Part shown: one piece after another, positions 25,935-34,539 of the stretch
How positions within the stretch are numbered: the first letter of the stretch is position 1
Layout of the letters: each line of letters begins with the position of its first letter
Source of the DNA: DASQEH01 sp963765725
GTDB taxonomy: Bacteria > Actinomycetota > Actinomycetes > Propionibacteriales > Nocardioidaceae
Length of the DNA: 64,000 nt
Assembly (NCBI GenBank): GCA_963765725.1
Contig: CAVXXI010000001.1
Span: 806,001-870,000 of the forward strand
Direction: 5' to 3'
Position numbers and translations under genes: made by a program
The notes under the pieces: generated by a model
Database searches by the model: none
The model's input: only the letters and a program-made list of their open reading frames with translations
Told to the model about the DNA's origin: nothing

Positions 25935-26919
25935 CCGTGACGAGGGTGCTGGTGGCCCTCGGCGGCAACGCGATGGCGGCACCGGACGGCCAGGTGCGCG
26001 CCCAGGACCAGATCGCCGCGGCGCAGGTGGCCATGGCGAGCGTCGCCGAGCTCGTCGCCGAAGGGCTCGACGTCGTGATCACCCACGGCAACGGCCCCCA
26101 GGTCGGCAACCTCCTCGTGAAGAACGAGCTCGCCGCCGCGGTCGTGCCGCCCGTGCCGCTGGACTGGTGCGGCGCCCAGACCCAGGCGACGCTCGGCTTC
26201 ATCTTGATGAACGCTCTCGACCACGCGCTGCAGCAGCGGGGCGTCCACCGCCGGACCGCCGCCGTGGTGACCCGTACTCTCGTCGCGCTCGACGACCCCG
26301 CGTTCGCCCATCCGACCAAGCCGATCGGCAGGTACCTGTCGCGCGCGGAGGCCGAACCCCTGATCGCGCACGGGCAGCAGTTCGAGGACCGCGGCCCCCG
26401 GGGGTGGCGGAGGGTCGTCCCGTCGCCGCAGCCCGAGGCGATCATCGATGCGGACGTCATCGCCGCGCTGGTCGATGCGGGCTTCGTCGTCGTCGCGAAC
26501 GGCGGTGGCGGCATCCCAGTCGTACGCGAGGCGGACGGCACCTTGCGCGGCGTCGAGGCGGTGATCGACAAGGACCTCGGGGCGGCGTTGCTTGCCGGCG
26601 TCCTCCACGCGGATCGGCTCGTCATCGCCACCGACATCGACTCCGCGATGACCGACTACGGCACATCCAGCGCCCGGCCCATCGGCGAGATCACCGTGTC
26701 GAAGCTGCGCCGCCTCGAGGCGGACGGGCAGTTCGCCAGCGGCTCGATGGGTCCCAAGGTCGACGCCGTCTGCCGCTTCGTGGAGTCGTCCGGGCGCCCC
26801 GGAGTCATCACCAGCCTGAGCACCATCGTCGACGGCGTACACGAGACGTCCGGCACCCGCGTCGTCCCCGACGGCGGTCAAGACCCGTCCGCCACCCTGA
26901 CCCCGACCGCACCAACTGA
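25931..26919 (+). CDS. arcC: Carbamate kinase, 3' end unclear
   Basis: This enzyme converts carbamoyl phosphate and ADP to ATP, CO2 and ammonia. Motifs of the amino-acid-kinase fold are VLVALGGNAMAAPDG, THGNGPQVGNLL, VVANGGGGIPVV and VIDKDLGAALLA. The family end GTRVVPD is reached near 26872, about residue 316, the usual length. The annotated frame has no stop there and runs on to 27151 through the next gene. Stops in the other frames at 26898-26900 and 26917-26919 lie just before the next ribosome-binding site. A 1-nt indel near 26880 probably hides the true stop; my end is an estimate. It pairs with the AllFGH homologues, as in E. coli all and yah clusters. Confidence 0.85.
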
Positions 26920-26933
26920 CAGGAGCAGCCGTC

Positions 26934-28073
26934 ATGCCCGAGGCCATCGAGGTCCGCAAAGTCGCGATCGAGAACGTGTCCGACGCCGGCGGGCTCGCCC
27001 GGCTCATCGACGACAAGATCATCGACGCCGACCGCGTCGTCGCCGTCATCGGCAAGACGGAGGGCAACGGCGGGGTCAACGACTACACGCGGATCATCGC
27101 CGACCGGGCGTTCCGGGAGGTGCTGGTCGACAAGGGCTCGCGGTCGGCTGACGACGTCAAGCAGGTGCCGATCGTCTGGTCCGGCGGCACCGACGGGATC
27201 ATCAGCCCGCACGCCACGGTCTTCGCCACCGTCCCCGACGACGTCGCCGAGAAGACGGACGAGCCGCGACTCACGGTCGGGTACGCGATGAGCGACACGC
27301 TGTACCCCGAGGACATCGGCCGGGTCGCGATGATCTCGAAGGTCGCCGACGCGGTGAAGGCCGCCATGGAGCGCGCCGGCATCACCGACGTCACCGACGT
27401 CCACTACGTGCAGACCAAGACACCGCTGCTGACGATCCACACGATCCGCGACGCCAAGGCCCGCGGCAAGACCGTATGGACCGAGGAGACCCACTCGTCG
27501 ATGGACCTTTCCAACGGCTGTACGGCGCTCGGCGTCGCCGTCGCCCTCGGCGAGATCGACATGCCCACCGACGCCGACGTGATGCACAACCGCGACCTGT
27601 ACTCGGCCGTCGCGTCGTGCTCGTCCGGCGTCGAGCTCGACCGGGCGCAGGTCGTGGTCGTCGGCAACGCCCGCGGCGTCGGCGGGCGGTACCGCGTGGG
27701 CCACTCGGTGATGAAGGACGCGCTCGACGCCGACGGGATCTGGGCGGCCATCAGGGACGCCGGGCTCGACCTACCCGACCGTCCCCACGTCAGTGACATC
27801 GGTGGCCGGCTCGTCAACGTCTTCCTCAAGTGCGAGGTGTCGCAGGACGGCAACGTCCACGGGCGCCGCAACGCGATGCTCGACGACTCCGACGTGCACT
27901 GGCACCGGCAGATCAAGGCCTGCGTGGGCGGGGTGACGGCGGCCGTGACCGGCGACCCCGCGGTGTTCGTGTCCGTGTCGGCCGCCCACCAGGGTCCCGA
28001 CGGCGGCGGTCCGGTAGCGGCCATCGTCGACCTCGGAGACGAGCCGACCGGATACGTCCCTCCGGCCTCCTGA
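26934..28073 (+). CDS. Barbiturase / cyanuric acid amidohydrolase (ring-opening amidohydrolase)
   Basis: This 379-residue enzyme of the AtzD/barbiturase family hydrolyses a cyclic imide. Family enzymes have three repeated domains, each with a Lys-Ser pair. Visible segments are VIGKTEGNGGVNDYTR and WSGGTDGIISPHATVF (domain 1), YVQTKTPLLT and SSMDLSNGCTALGVAVALGE (domain 2), and SQDGNVHGRRNAMLDDSD with FVSVSAAHQGPDGGGP (domain 3). An AGGAG site precedes the ATG. With a uracil-type permease and a Mo-hydroxylase nearby, barbiturate to ureidomalonate is the likelier reaction; cyanuric acid to carboxybiuret is the alternative. It is the last gene of the island. Confidence 0.92.
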   Translation: MPEAIEVRKVAIENVSDAGGLARLIDDKIIDADRVVAVIGKTEGNGGVNDYTRIIADRAFREVLVDKGSRSADDVKQVPIVWSGGTDGIISPHATVFATVPDDVAEKTDEPRLTVGYAMSDTLYPEDIGRVAMISKVADAVKAAMERAGITDVTDVHYVQTKTPLLTIHTIRDAKARGKTVWTEETHSSMDLSNGCTALGVAVALGEIDMPTDADVMHNRDLYSAVASCSSGVELDRAQVVVVGNARGVGGRYRVGHSVMKDALDADGIWAAIRDAGLDLPDRPHVSDIGGRLVNVFLKCEVSQDGNVHGRRNAMLDDSDVHWHRQIKACVGGVTAAVTGDPAVFVSVSAAHQGPDGGGPVAAIVDLGDEPTGYVPPAS

Positions 28074-28143
28074 GGGGCGCGGACGCCGCGTCCCGCTGCG
28101 CGACGCTTGGGAGGATGTACCGGAACCCGCGGCAGCGTCAGCG

Positions 28144-29040
28144 TCAGGAGATGGTGAAGCCGGCGGTGTGCGACTCGCCCGGCTCCAGCACGATGAGGTC
28201 CACGCCGGACCGAAAGGCGTTCGGCGGGCACGTCATCGGCTCGACCGCGAGCGCCTCGCGGGCTCCTACCGTCAGGGTCTCGCCGCTGAAAGCCTGCAAC
28301 CACCGGTACGTCGCGTCGGCGGTCAGCGTCGCGGTCCGGTTCGTGCCGGGGTCGCGCAGGACGACGGTGGCCGCGACGCCGTCGCCCGGCAGCCCGGTGA
28401 AGGGGTGGTCGAGGACGGTGTCGCCGATGAGCCGCGCGGACGTGAAGTCGTACGGGCCGCCGGCGACGGGCTCCGGCTGCCCGGGCAGGCCGCGGTCGTC
28501 GACCTCGTAGCGGGTATGCGCCGGCAGCGTCAGCTCGCAGCCGTCGATGCGGCGTCCGACCGTGAGGTACGGGTGCGCGCCGTGCCCGTACGGGGCTCGG
28601 TGCTCACCGGTGTTGGTCGCCGAGATGTCGACCCGCAGCCCGCCGTCCGACAGTGTGTAGTCGACGGCGAGGTCGAGGGAGAACGGGTAGCCGGACTGCG
28701 GGTGCAGGCGGTACGTCCAGGCCGCGTGCGTCGCCGACCGGGACGCCAGCTGCCAGTTCACCCACCGCGTCAGTCCGTGGATGGCGTTCCGCGCGGGAGC
28801 CTCGCTGAGCCCGAGCTGGTGCGTCTGCCCGTCGAACTCGTACGAGCCGTCCTCGATCCGGTTCGGCCAGGGCAGCAGGATCTGTCCGCGCCCCCCGGAG
28901 CTCATCTCGTCGGCCGGGTAGCCGGCGACGACGTCGAGGGAGTCGTTGCGCAGGGAGCGGATCCCGGCACCCACCTCGACCACTTCGGCCTCGTAGCCGC
29001 CGCTTCGCAGGGCGACCGCCTGGCCCGAAGGAGAGTTCAT
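28144..29040 (-). CDS. Aldose 1-epimerase family protein
   Basis: This mutarotase-like enzyme of 298 residues interconverts sugar anomers. Active-site segments are ARNAIHGLTRWVNW and APYGHGAHPYLTVG (catalytic His) and ALAVEPMTCPPNAFRSG (catalytic Glu). The start is MNSPSGQAVALRSG at 29040; a longer frame adds six residues without a better ribosome-binding site. It is convergent with the barbiturase gene, with 70 bp between their ends, and divergent from the GNAT gene. No sugar operon surrounds it, so the substrate is not defined. Confidence 0.88.
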   Translation of the reverse strand: MNSPSGQAVALRSGGYEAEVVEVGAGIRSLRNDSLDVVAGYPADEMSSGGRGQILLPWPNRIEDGSYEFDGQTHQLGLSEAPARNAIHGLTRWVNWQLASRSATHAAWTYRLHPQSGYPFSLDLAVDYTLSDGGLRVDISATNTGEHRAPYGHGAHPYLTVGRRIDGCELTLPAHTRYEVDDRGLPGQPEPVAGGPYDFTSARLIGDTVLDHPFTGLPGDGVAATVVLRDPGTNRTATLTADATYRWLQAFSGETLTVGAREALAVEPMTCPPNAFRSGVDLIVLEPGESHTAGFTIS

Positions 29041-29151
29041 GCCGGAACTCTCGCACACCCCGCGCTACGCCGCGCGGGGGCTCGTACAGCCTCCTGCGGA
29101 GCTCCGAAAATCAGGCGCCGGGCCCTGCGGTCGCCCTCTACTGTGACCGCC

Positions 29152-30122
29152 ATGGATCTCGTGTTCCGCCAGGTCGGGTCCGCGACGTACCGGCGTGGCT
29201 GCGTCTGCTGGCCGCTGCCGAATCGGTCGATGCGACCGGCGAGTGCTACGACGCCGGCGACCTCCTCGAGGAGCTCCGCGACCCCGCCACCGGTCCTGAC
29301 GACCGGCTGGGGGTCTTCGACGGCGACCGGATGGTCGCGTTCGCGGGCATCCGCCCGAGGGGAGTCATGACGTACCGCCGGATCGACGCCGAAGGGGTCG
29401 TCGACCCCGAGGAGCGCGGGCAGGGGCTGGGTACCCGGCTGGTCGAGTGGGTCGTGGACCGGTGCCGTGTCGTGCACCGCCGCGAGCCGCCACTCGTGGA
29501 GACCCGGGTCCGCATCCTCGGGTTCCTGCGCAACGCCGGTCAGGTCCGGCTGCTCGAGGACCACGGCTTTCGCCAGGTCAGCTGGTCGGCCGTCATGCGG
29601 CTCGCGTTGCCCACCGACGACCCGCCACCCGTCTGGCCGTCCGGGCTGAGCGTGCGGACGTACGACCGGGCCTGGTCCGCCGCGACGATGGACGCGCACA
29701 ACGCCGCCTTCGCCGAGCACGAGGGCTTCATGCCGTGGACGGCCGAGATGTGGGAGCAGTGGGTCGACGGAACCAAGAACGCCCGACCGGAGCTCTCCTG
29801 GGTCGTGATCGACGACGCCGACCCGGCGACGGTGGTGGCGTACCTGCAGACGAACGAGTTCGAGGCCAACGCCGGCGCCCGCGGCAGGCGGGAGGCGTAC
29901 CTCGCCAAGCTCGGCGTACGCCGGGAGTACCGCGGCCGGGGCCTCGGCAGTGCGCTGCTGGCGCAGGCGAGCCGGGAGTACGCCGCTCACGGGTTCGAGG
30001 AGGCCTCGCTCGACGTCGACACCAACAACGCGACGGGAGCGTTCGGCCTGTACGAGCGCGCCGGCTACCGGGTCGAGAGCCGGACGGCCGCCTTCGAGCG
30101 GGTCATCCCGCTTGGAGACTGA
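29152..30122 (+). CDS. Tandem GNAT-family N-acetyltransferase, one apparent frameshift
   Basis: This protein has about 322 residues and two GNAT domains. Acetyl-CoA loops are DPEERGQGLGTRLVEWV in the first and VRREYRGRGLGSALLAQAS in the second. The second domain ends ASLDVDTNNATGAFGLYERAGY. Such double-GNAT proteins include mycothiol synthase, but this one lacks enough evidence for that name. The ATG at 29152 gives MDLVFRQVG, then the frame shifts near 29178 to VRDVPAWLRLLAAAESVDA. A missing G in a GGG run explains it. The gene's end overlaps the convergent kinase-like gene by 20 bp. Confidence 0.8.
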
Positions 30123-30672
30123 CGTCGGCGTTGTCGCGGGTGGCGTTGAGCGCGAAGTGGCCGGCTTCGGCGGCCATCCACTGCTCCCGGTGGTCGACCA
30201 CGCCCGGCCCGTCCCGGTCGACCCAGCGCTGCAGCCGGGCCCGCATCGGGGCCTCCACCCAGACGAGCAGGCTGCGGTAGGACGCGTAGGCGCGGGCGCC
30301 CGAGCCGCAGCCTTCCAGGACCAGCACCTCGGGAGGGGGGAGGTCGACCCAGTCGGCGAAGGCGCCCGCGTACCAGTCGTAGCGCTGCCACCGTGCCGCC
30401 CGCCCCTTGGCGAGCAGGTCGAGGACCTGTGCGAGCACGCGCGGCTCCAGGTCGGGCCGAAGGCCCGTCCAGCCGTCGTACAGGTCGTCCATGTGCACGG
30501 TGGTCGTGAGGCAGCCCCGGCGGCGCAGCGCGGCGTCGACCGCCGCCGCGAGCGTGGTCTTGCCCGACGCCGACGGCCCGTCGACACAGACCAGGCGGGT
30601 GCCGGCCAGCTTCGGCTCGGCCGCCAAGGTCGCGCCGACGACCGCCGCGACCCGGCCGGCCCGGCCCCTCAC
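30103..30672 (-). CDS. Uridine kinase-like P-loop NTPase
   Basis: This 189-residue P-loop kinase has Walker A VCVDGPSASGKTTLAAAV, then TTVHMDDLYDGWTGL, which resembles the substrate-binding part of uridine/cytidine kinases. VLVLEGCGSGARAYA matches their Walker B region. Small proteins of this type are common in actinobacteria; the phosphate acceptor is not established. I chose the GTG at 30672 (RGRAGRVAAVVGATLAAEPK). The upstream in-frame sequence includes a dispersed repeat and has no family similarity. Its C-terminus overlaps the GNAT gene tail to tail. Confidence 0.75.
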   Translation of the reverse strand: MRGRAGRVAAVVGATLAAEPKLAGTRLVCVDGPSASGKTTLAAAVDAALRRRGCLTTTVHMDDLYDGWTGLRPDLEPRVLAQVLDLLAKGRAARWQRYDWYAGAFADWVDLPPPEVLVLEGCGSGARAYASYRSLLVWVEAPMRARLQRWVDRDGPGVVDHREQWMAAEAGHFALNATRDNADVSLQAG

Positions 30673-30722
30673 CCGTCCGTCCCGGCACCGGCTACGCGGG
30701 GCCCAGTGTCGGCAGCCGGCCG

Positions 30723-30785
30723 CATCGAGACGTCGATCGGTGCGCGACACGCCGGCAGATCTGGGCCGCTGGTGACGTCTCGGCG
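30723..30785 (+). repeat. 63-bp dispersed element, copy F
   Basis: This copy has ends CATCGAGACGTC and GACGTCTCGGCG. It is almost identical to the reverse complement of copy B, and both are exactly 63 bp. Its right end lies 4 bp before the possible -35 box of infC. Confidence 0.95.
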
Positions 30786-30788
30786 CAA

Positions 30789-30819
30789 TTGTGACGGAAC
30801 GGGGGAGGGCTGGTAGCGT
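30789..30819 (+). promoter_or_regulatory. Possible infC promoter
   Basis: TTGTGA (30789-30794) and TAGCGT (30814-30819) are separated by 19 bp upstream of the leader. Both boxes are imperfect and the spacing is long, so support is weak. Confidence 0.35.
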
Positions 30820-30860
30820 GTCACCCGACCATCTTGTCCTCGCCGTTGTACGACGGGAAT

Positions 30861-30910
30861 GCCTCCCCACCGGGAGGCGTTTGACAAGACACAAGCGGAG
30901 ACCACCTCCC
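30861..30910 (+). promoter_or_regulatory. infC leader with mutually exclusive hairpins, candidate attenuator
   Basis: GCCTCCC (30861-30867) and GGGAGGC (30872-30878) form a perfect 7-bp stem with a 4-nt loop. The same GGGAGG can instead pair with CCTCCC at 30905-30910. Two exclusive structures ahead of infC-rpmI-rplT suggest attenuation or L20-type autoregulation, which is known for this operon in other bacteria. Confidence 0.5.
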
Positions 30911-31091
30911 ACCCGCACCGGCTCCGGCCGTCGGGTCAGGTCGCAAGGGGCTTCGGCACCTTGCCGTGTTCCGACTCGTCGGGACGCGTTGGTGGCTTCC
31001 GTGCGTGACGGCGCGGAGGCCATTTCGTCTTTTCGGGGGCCGCCGGGATCCGCGCCGTGACATCCCATTGGACATCACAACTGGAGGACCC

Positions 31092-31769
31092 ATCAGCACA
31101 GAGCTTCGCGTCAACGACCGTATCCGTGTCCCCGAGGTGCGCCTCGTCGGACCCAACGGTGAGCAGGTCGGCATCGTCAGGATCGACGACGCCCTCCGGC
31201 TGGCCACGGAGTCCGACCTCGACCTGGTGGAGGTCGCGCCGACCGCGCGCCCGCCGGTCTGCAAGCTCATGGACTACGGCAAGTTCAAGTACGAGAACGC
31301 CCAGAAGGCACGCGAGACGCGGCGCAACCAGACCAACACCATCATCAAAGAGATGAAGCTCCGACCCAAGATCGACGCCCACGACTACGAGACCAAGAAG
31401 GGTCACGTCGTGCGGTTCCTGAAGGCCGGCGACAAGGTGAAGATCACGATCATGTTCCGCGGACGCGAGCAGCACCGCCCCGAGCTCGGGTTCCGGCTGC
31501 TCCAGCGCCTGGCGGGAGACGTCGAGGAGCTCGGGTTCGTCGAGTCGTCGCCGAAGCAGGACGGCCGCAACATGATCATGGTGCTCGGGCCGCACAAGAA
31601 GAAGTCCGAGGCGAGGGCCGACGTACGCGCCGAACGTGACCGCAGGGCGGCCGCCCGCGACGCCGACCGCGCCCTCGAGCAGGCCGAGCGAACGACCCGC
31701 TCCGACGCGGCGAAGGACGAGCCGAAGCGTGAGCGCCGCCGCTCCGAGAACGTCGACCTGGACATGTGA
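31092..31769 (+). CDS. infC: Translation initiation factor IF-3, ATC start
   Basis: IF-3 binds the 30S subunit and checks the start codon. The 225-residue product begins STELRVNDRIRVPEVRLVG after an ATC codon that follows GGAGGA at correct spacing. Its N-domain (VCKLMDYGKFKYE), lysine-rich linker and C-domain (MKLRPKIDAHDYETKK, VKITIMFRGREQHRPELG) are complete. A C-terminal charged tail of about 45 residues is typical of actinobacteria. The rare start is a known feature of infC: IF-3 rejects non-standard starts, so it represses itself. A longer ATG frame from 30966 has no similarity. It is first in infC-rpmI-rplT. Confidence 0.93.
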   Translation: MSTELRVNDRIRVPEVRLVGPNGEQVGIVRIDDALRLATESDLDLVEVAPTARPPVCKLMDYGKFKYENAQKARETRRNQTNTIIKEMKLRPKIDAHDYETKKGHVVRFLKAGDKVKITIMFRGREQHRPELGFRLLQRLAGDVEELGFVESSPKQDGRNMIMVLGPHKKKSEARADVRAERDRRAAARDADRALEQAERTTRSDAAKDEPKRERRRSENVDLDM

Positions 31770-31842
31770 CCCGGTACCACCACCACCACGACTCGCGTCG
31801 GCCCGCCCGGGCCGGCGCACCGAACGAGGAGATGCGGACCCT

Positions 31843-32037
31843 ATGCCGAAGATGAAGAGCCACTCAGGCCTGAGCAAGCGTGTGAAGATCACGGGCTCGG
31901 GGAAGATCGTGCGCCAGAAGTCCGGCAAGCGTCACAACCTCGAGAAGAAGCCCTCCACCATGACCCGCCGGATGAGCGGGACGGTCGAGGTGGCCCCGGC
32001 CGACACGAAGCGCCTCAAGCGGCTTCTCGGCAGGTAA
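31843..32037 (+). CDS. rpmI: 50S ribosomal protein L35
   Basis: This is a 64-residue basic protein of the large subunit. The start MPKMKSHSGLSKRVKITGSG and the run GKRHNLEKKP are diagnostic. GAGGAG lies 12 bp upstream of the ATG. It sits between infC and rplT, the conserved operon order. Confidence 0.97.
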   Translation: MPKMKSHSGLSKRVKITGSGKIVRQKSGKRHNLEKKPSTMTRRMSGTVEVAPADTKRLKRLLGR

Positions 32038-32091
32038 CGCCACCCGTTCCCATTCGCGCACGACAACCGAGCATCGTCCAAGGAGTACCAC

Positions 32092-32481
32092 GTGGCACGC
32101 GTCAAGAGGGCCGTCAACGCCCACAAGAAGCGCCGGGAGACCCTCGAGCGCGCAGCCGGCTACCGCGGCCAGCGCTCGCGGCTGTATCGCAAGGCCAAGG
32201 AGCAGGTCACCCACTCGCTGGTGTACAGCTACCGTGACCGCCGGGCCAAGAAGGGCGAGTTCCGCAAGCTCTGGATCCAGCGCATCAACGCGGCCGCCCG
32301 CGCCAACGGCATGACCTACAACCGCTTCATCCAGGGCCTGCGCGGGGCTGGGGTCGAGGTCGACCGCAAGATCATGGCCGACCTGGCCGTCAACGACCCC
32401 GGTGCGTTCGCATCGCTCGTCGAGCTGGCGAAGGCCCACTCACCGCAGCAGGCCCCCGCCGCGGAGCAGGCTCACGCCTGA
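32092..32481 (+). CDS. rplT: 50S ribosomal protein L20
   Basis: This is a 129-residue rRNA-binding protein needed for early 50S assembly. The N-terminal basic tail ARVKRAVNAHKKRRETLERA and the helix block KLWIQRINAAARANGMTYNRF are diagnostic. It starts with GTG after AAGGAG. In other bacteria L20 represses its own operon by binding the leader. The last residues (SPQQAPAAEQAHA) are a short Ala-rich extension overlapping the next frame. Confidence 0.97.
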   Translation: MARVKRAVNAHKKRRETLERAAGYRGQRSRLYRKAKEQVTHSLVYSYRDRRAKKGEFRKLWIQRINAAARANGMTYNRFIQGLRGAGVEVDRKIMADLAVNDPGAFASLVELAKAHSPQQAPAAEQAHA

Positions 32482-33355
32482 ACCGACCCCGGCACCGGAC
32501 CCGCCGGTTCGCGCACCCGCCGGGCCGCTCACCGCGCGGTCGGCGCGGGTCAAGGCGGCCAGGCGGCTGACGGCTCGGGCCGCCCGCCGCACGGAGGGGC
32601 GGTTCCTCGCCGAAGGGCCGCAAGCCGTGCGCGAGGCCTTGCGCAGGCCCGGGTGCGTCGTCGAGGTGTTCGCGACAGCTGAGGCGTCGCAACGCCACAG
32701 TGACCTGCAGCAGCTGGCGGACGAGGCCTCGGTGGGTTGGCAGGTCGCGGACCGTCGAGCCCTCGCGAGCCTGACCGACACGAGGACCCCGCAGGGCCTC
32801 GTCGCGGTGTGCTCCGCGGTCGACGTCGCTTGCTCCGACCTGGACTGGGGCGGGCTGCGCCTCGTTGCGGTCTGCGCCGACGTCCGTGACCCTGGCAACG
32901 CCGGCAGCCTGGTCCGGTGCGCCGATGCGGCCGGTGCCGACGCCGTCGTGCTCGCCGGCCGGTCTGTCGACCCGTACAACCCGAAGGCCGTCAGGGCCAG
33001 CACCGGCTCCCTGTTCCACGTTCCCGTCACCGTGGCGGAGTCGGTCGAGCGCACGGTCGCCAGGCTCAAGGGCGCCGGGATCGCGGTGCTGGCGGCAGAC
33101 GGAGCCGGTGACGTGTCCCTCGACGAGCTCGACCCGGCCACCCTTCGCCGGCCGACGGGGTGGGTGTTCGGAAACGAGGCCTGGGGCCTCCCGGCCGCGA
33201 CGTCCGCTCTCGCCGACGCGGTGGTGCGCGTGCCGATCTACGGTCGCGCCGAGAGCCTGAACCTCGCCACCGCCGCGGCCCTCTGCCTGTACGCCTCCGC
33301 GCGCGGGCAGCGGGACGGCGATCGAGGAGGGCGTCCCGACCGCCTCCAGGCGTAG
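32402..33355 (+). CDS. TrmH/SpoU-family RNA 2'-O-methyltransferase
   Basis: This is a SPOUT-fold methyltransferase that uses S-adenosylmethionine on rRNA or tRNA. An N-terminal substrate-binding domain (RTEGRFLAEGPQAVREAL) precedes the SPOUT motifs DVRDPGNAGSLVRCADAAG, WVFGNEAWGLP and GRAESLNLATAAALCLY, which form the knot. The gene regularly follows rplT in actinobacteria. The start is uncertain: the only in-frame start codon upstream is the GTG at 32402, 80 bp inside rplT. The conserved part begins near 32540, where no ATG/GTG/TTG exists. A non-standard start or an indel is possible. Confidence 0.88.
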   Translation: MRSHRSSSWRRPTHRSRPPPRSRLTPEPTPAPDPPVRAPAGPLTARSARVKAARRLTARAARRTEGRFLAEGPQAVREALRRPGCVVEVFATAEASQRHSDLQQLADEASVGWQVADRRALASLTDTRTPQGLVAVCSAVDVACSDLDWGGLRLVAVCADVRDPGNAGSLVRCADAAGADAVVLAGRSVDPYNPKAVRASTGSLFHVPVTVAESVERTVARLKGAGIAVLAADGAGDVSLDELDPATLRRPTGWVFGNEAWGLPAATSALADAVVRVPIYGRAESLNLATAAALCLYASARGQRDGDRGGRPDRLQA

Positions 33356-33391
33356 GCTGCGGAGGCATACCGACGCTCGGGGAGGTGCGCC

Positions 33392-34435
33392 GTGTTCGGC
33401 TTCTCGGCCGCCGCGCTGCTCGACCAGCTTCCCGACGGTGTCGTGATCGCCGACGGGGCAGGGGTCGTCGTCCACGGCAACAGCGTGGCGCTGCGGCTGC
33501 TCGAGGTCGAAGGCGCCCGGATCCCGGGGTCACCTCTGTCGGAGGTCATGGCCCTGCAGGACCTCGAGGGGCACGACTGGGCGAAGTGCGTCGCCCCTTA
33601 CGCAGGCATGTCGTCGCGGCGCGTGCTGCTGGAGTCGTCGTGGCGGACCGTCTCCGGCCGGGAGGTGCTCGTCACCGGAAGGCTGCACCGCGGCCGTCCC
33701 GGTGGCGACGTACGCAGCGTCGCCCTCGGGATCCGGGACGCCCGCTCACGGCAATTCGTCGACCGCGAGCGCTCCGACCTGGTCGCTACGGTCGCTCACG
33801 AGCTGCGGTCACCGCTGACGGGGGTGAAGGGCTTCACCTCGACGCTGCTGGCGAACTGGGACCGGTTCACGGACTCGCAGCGGCTGCTCATGCTCAGCAC
33901 GGTCGACGCCGACGCCGATCGGCTGACCCGCCTGATCGTCGAGCTGCTCGACGTGGCTCGGATCGACTCCGGTCGCCTCACCGTGCGCAAGGAGCCGCTC
34001 GACGTCGCCGAAGCGGTCGGTGCCCAGCTGCGGACGCTCTCGGCGACCGACGGCCGCACGATCTCGCTGCTGCCCGCCGGACGTCCCCGCATCTGGGTGG
34101 ACCCCGACAAGCTCGCGCAGATCGTGGCGAATCTGGTCGAGAACGCCGTCAAGCACGGTGGTGGCGACGTGCAGGTCACCGTCGACACCACGCCTGAAGG
34201 AGGCGTCTCGCTGATCGTCGACGACGCGGGCGCCGGGATCGAGCCGGCCATCAGGACGCGCATCTTCACGAAGTTCTGGAAGCACGGGCGTGCCGGCGGG
34301 TCGGGGCTCGGCCTGTACATCGTCGGTGGGCTCGTCGCGGCCCACCAGGGCTCCGTCCACGTCGAGACGTCACCCGCAGGTGGCGCTCGGATGAGGGTGC
34401 TGCTTCCCGAGGGTCGACCCGACGCCCTTCGGTGA
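33392..34435 (+). CDS. Orphan PAS-domain sensor histidine kinase
   Basis: This is a cytoplasmic sensor kinase of 347 residues. A PAS-like domain (about 5-115, LLDQLPDGVVIADGAGVVVHG) precedes the phosphoacceptor VATVAHELRSPLTGVKGF (His136). The ATPase has NLVENAVKHGGG, DDAGAGIEP and GGSGLGLYIVGGLV. No membrane segment and no response regulator are present, so it senses an internal signal and has a partner elsewhere. It stands between the rRNA methyltransferase and pheS, a position I recall in other actinobacteria. It starts with GTG after GGAGG. Confidence 0.9.
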   Translation: MFGFSAAALLDQLPDGVVIADGAGVVVHGNSVALRLLEVEGARIPGSPLSEVMALQDLEGHDWAKCVAPYAGMSSRRVLLESSWRTVSGREVLVTGRLHRGRPGGDVRSVALGIRDARSRQFVDRERSDLVATVAHELRSPLTGVKGFTSTLLANWDRFTDSQRLLMLSTVDADADRLTRLIVELLDVARIDSGRLTVRKEPLDVAEAVGAQLRTLSATDGRTISLLPAGRPRIWVDPDKLAQIVANLVENAVKHGGGDVQVTVDTTPEGGVSLIVDDAGAGIEPAIRTRIFTKFWKHGRAGGSGLGLYIVGGLVAAHQGSVHVETSPAGGARMRVLLPEGRPDALR

Positions 34436-34539
34436 GGCCGCACGCAAACCGGTTCGCGGTGGAGGAGCCGCTGTTCCTAGACTCGCCCTAGCCCGTCGTC
34501 GCTGCGCCGTCGTCCCCGTCGTTCCTAGGAGCCCCACCC

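Larger units (their letters stand above)
30673..31091. other. Intergenic region: dispersed element, infC promoter and leader
   Basis: These 419 bp between divergent genes contain copy F of the 63-bp element, a possible promoter (30789-30819) and a structured leader (30861-30910) before infC. No gene is supported. Confidence 0.6.
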
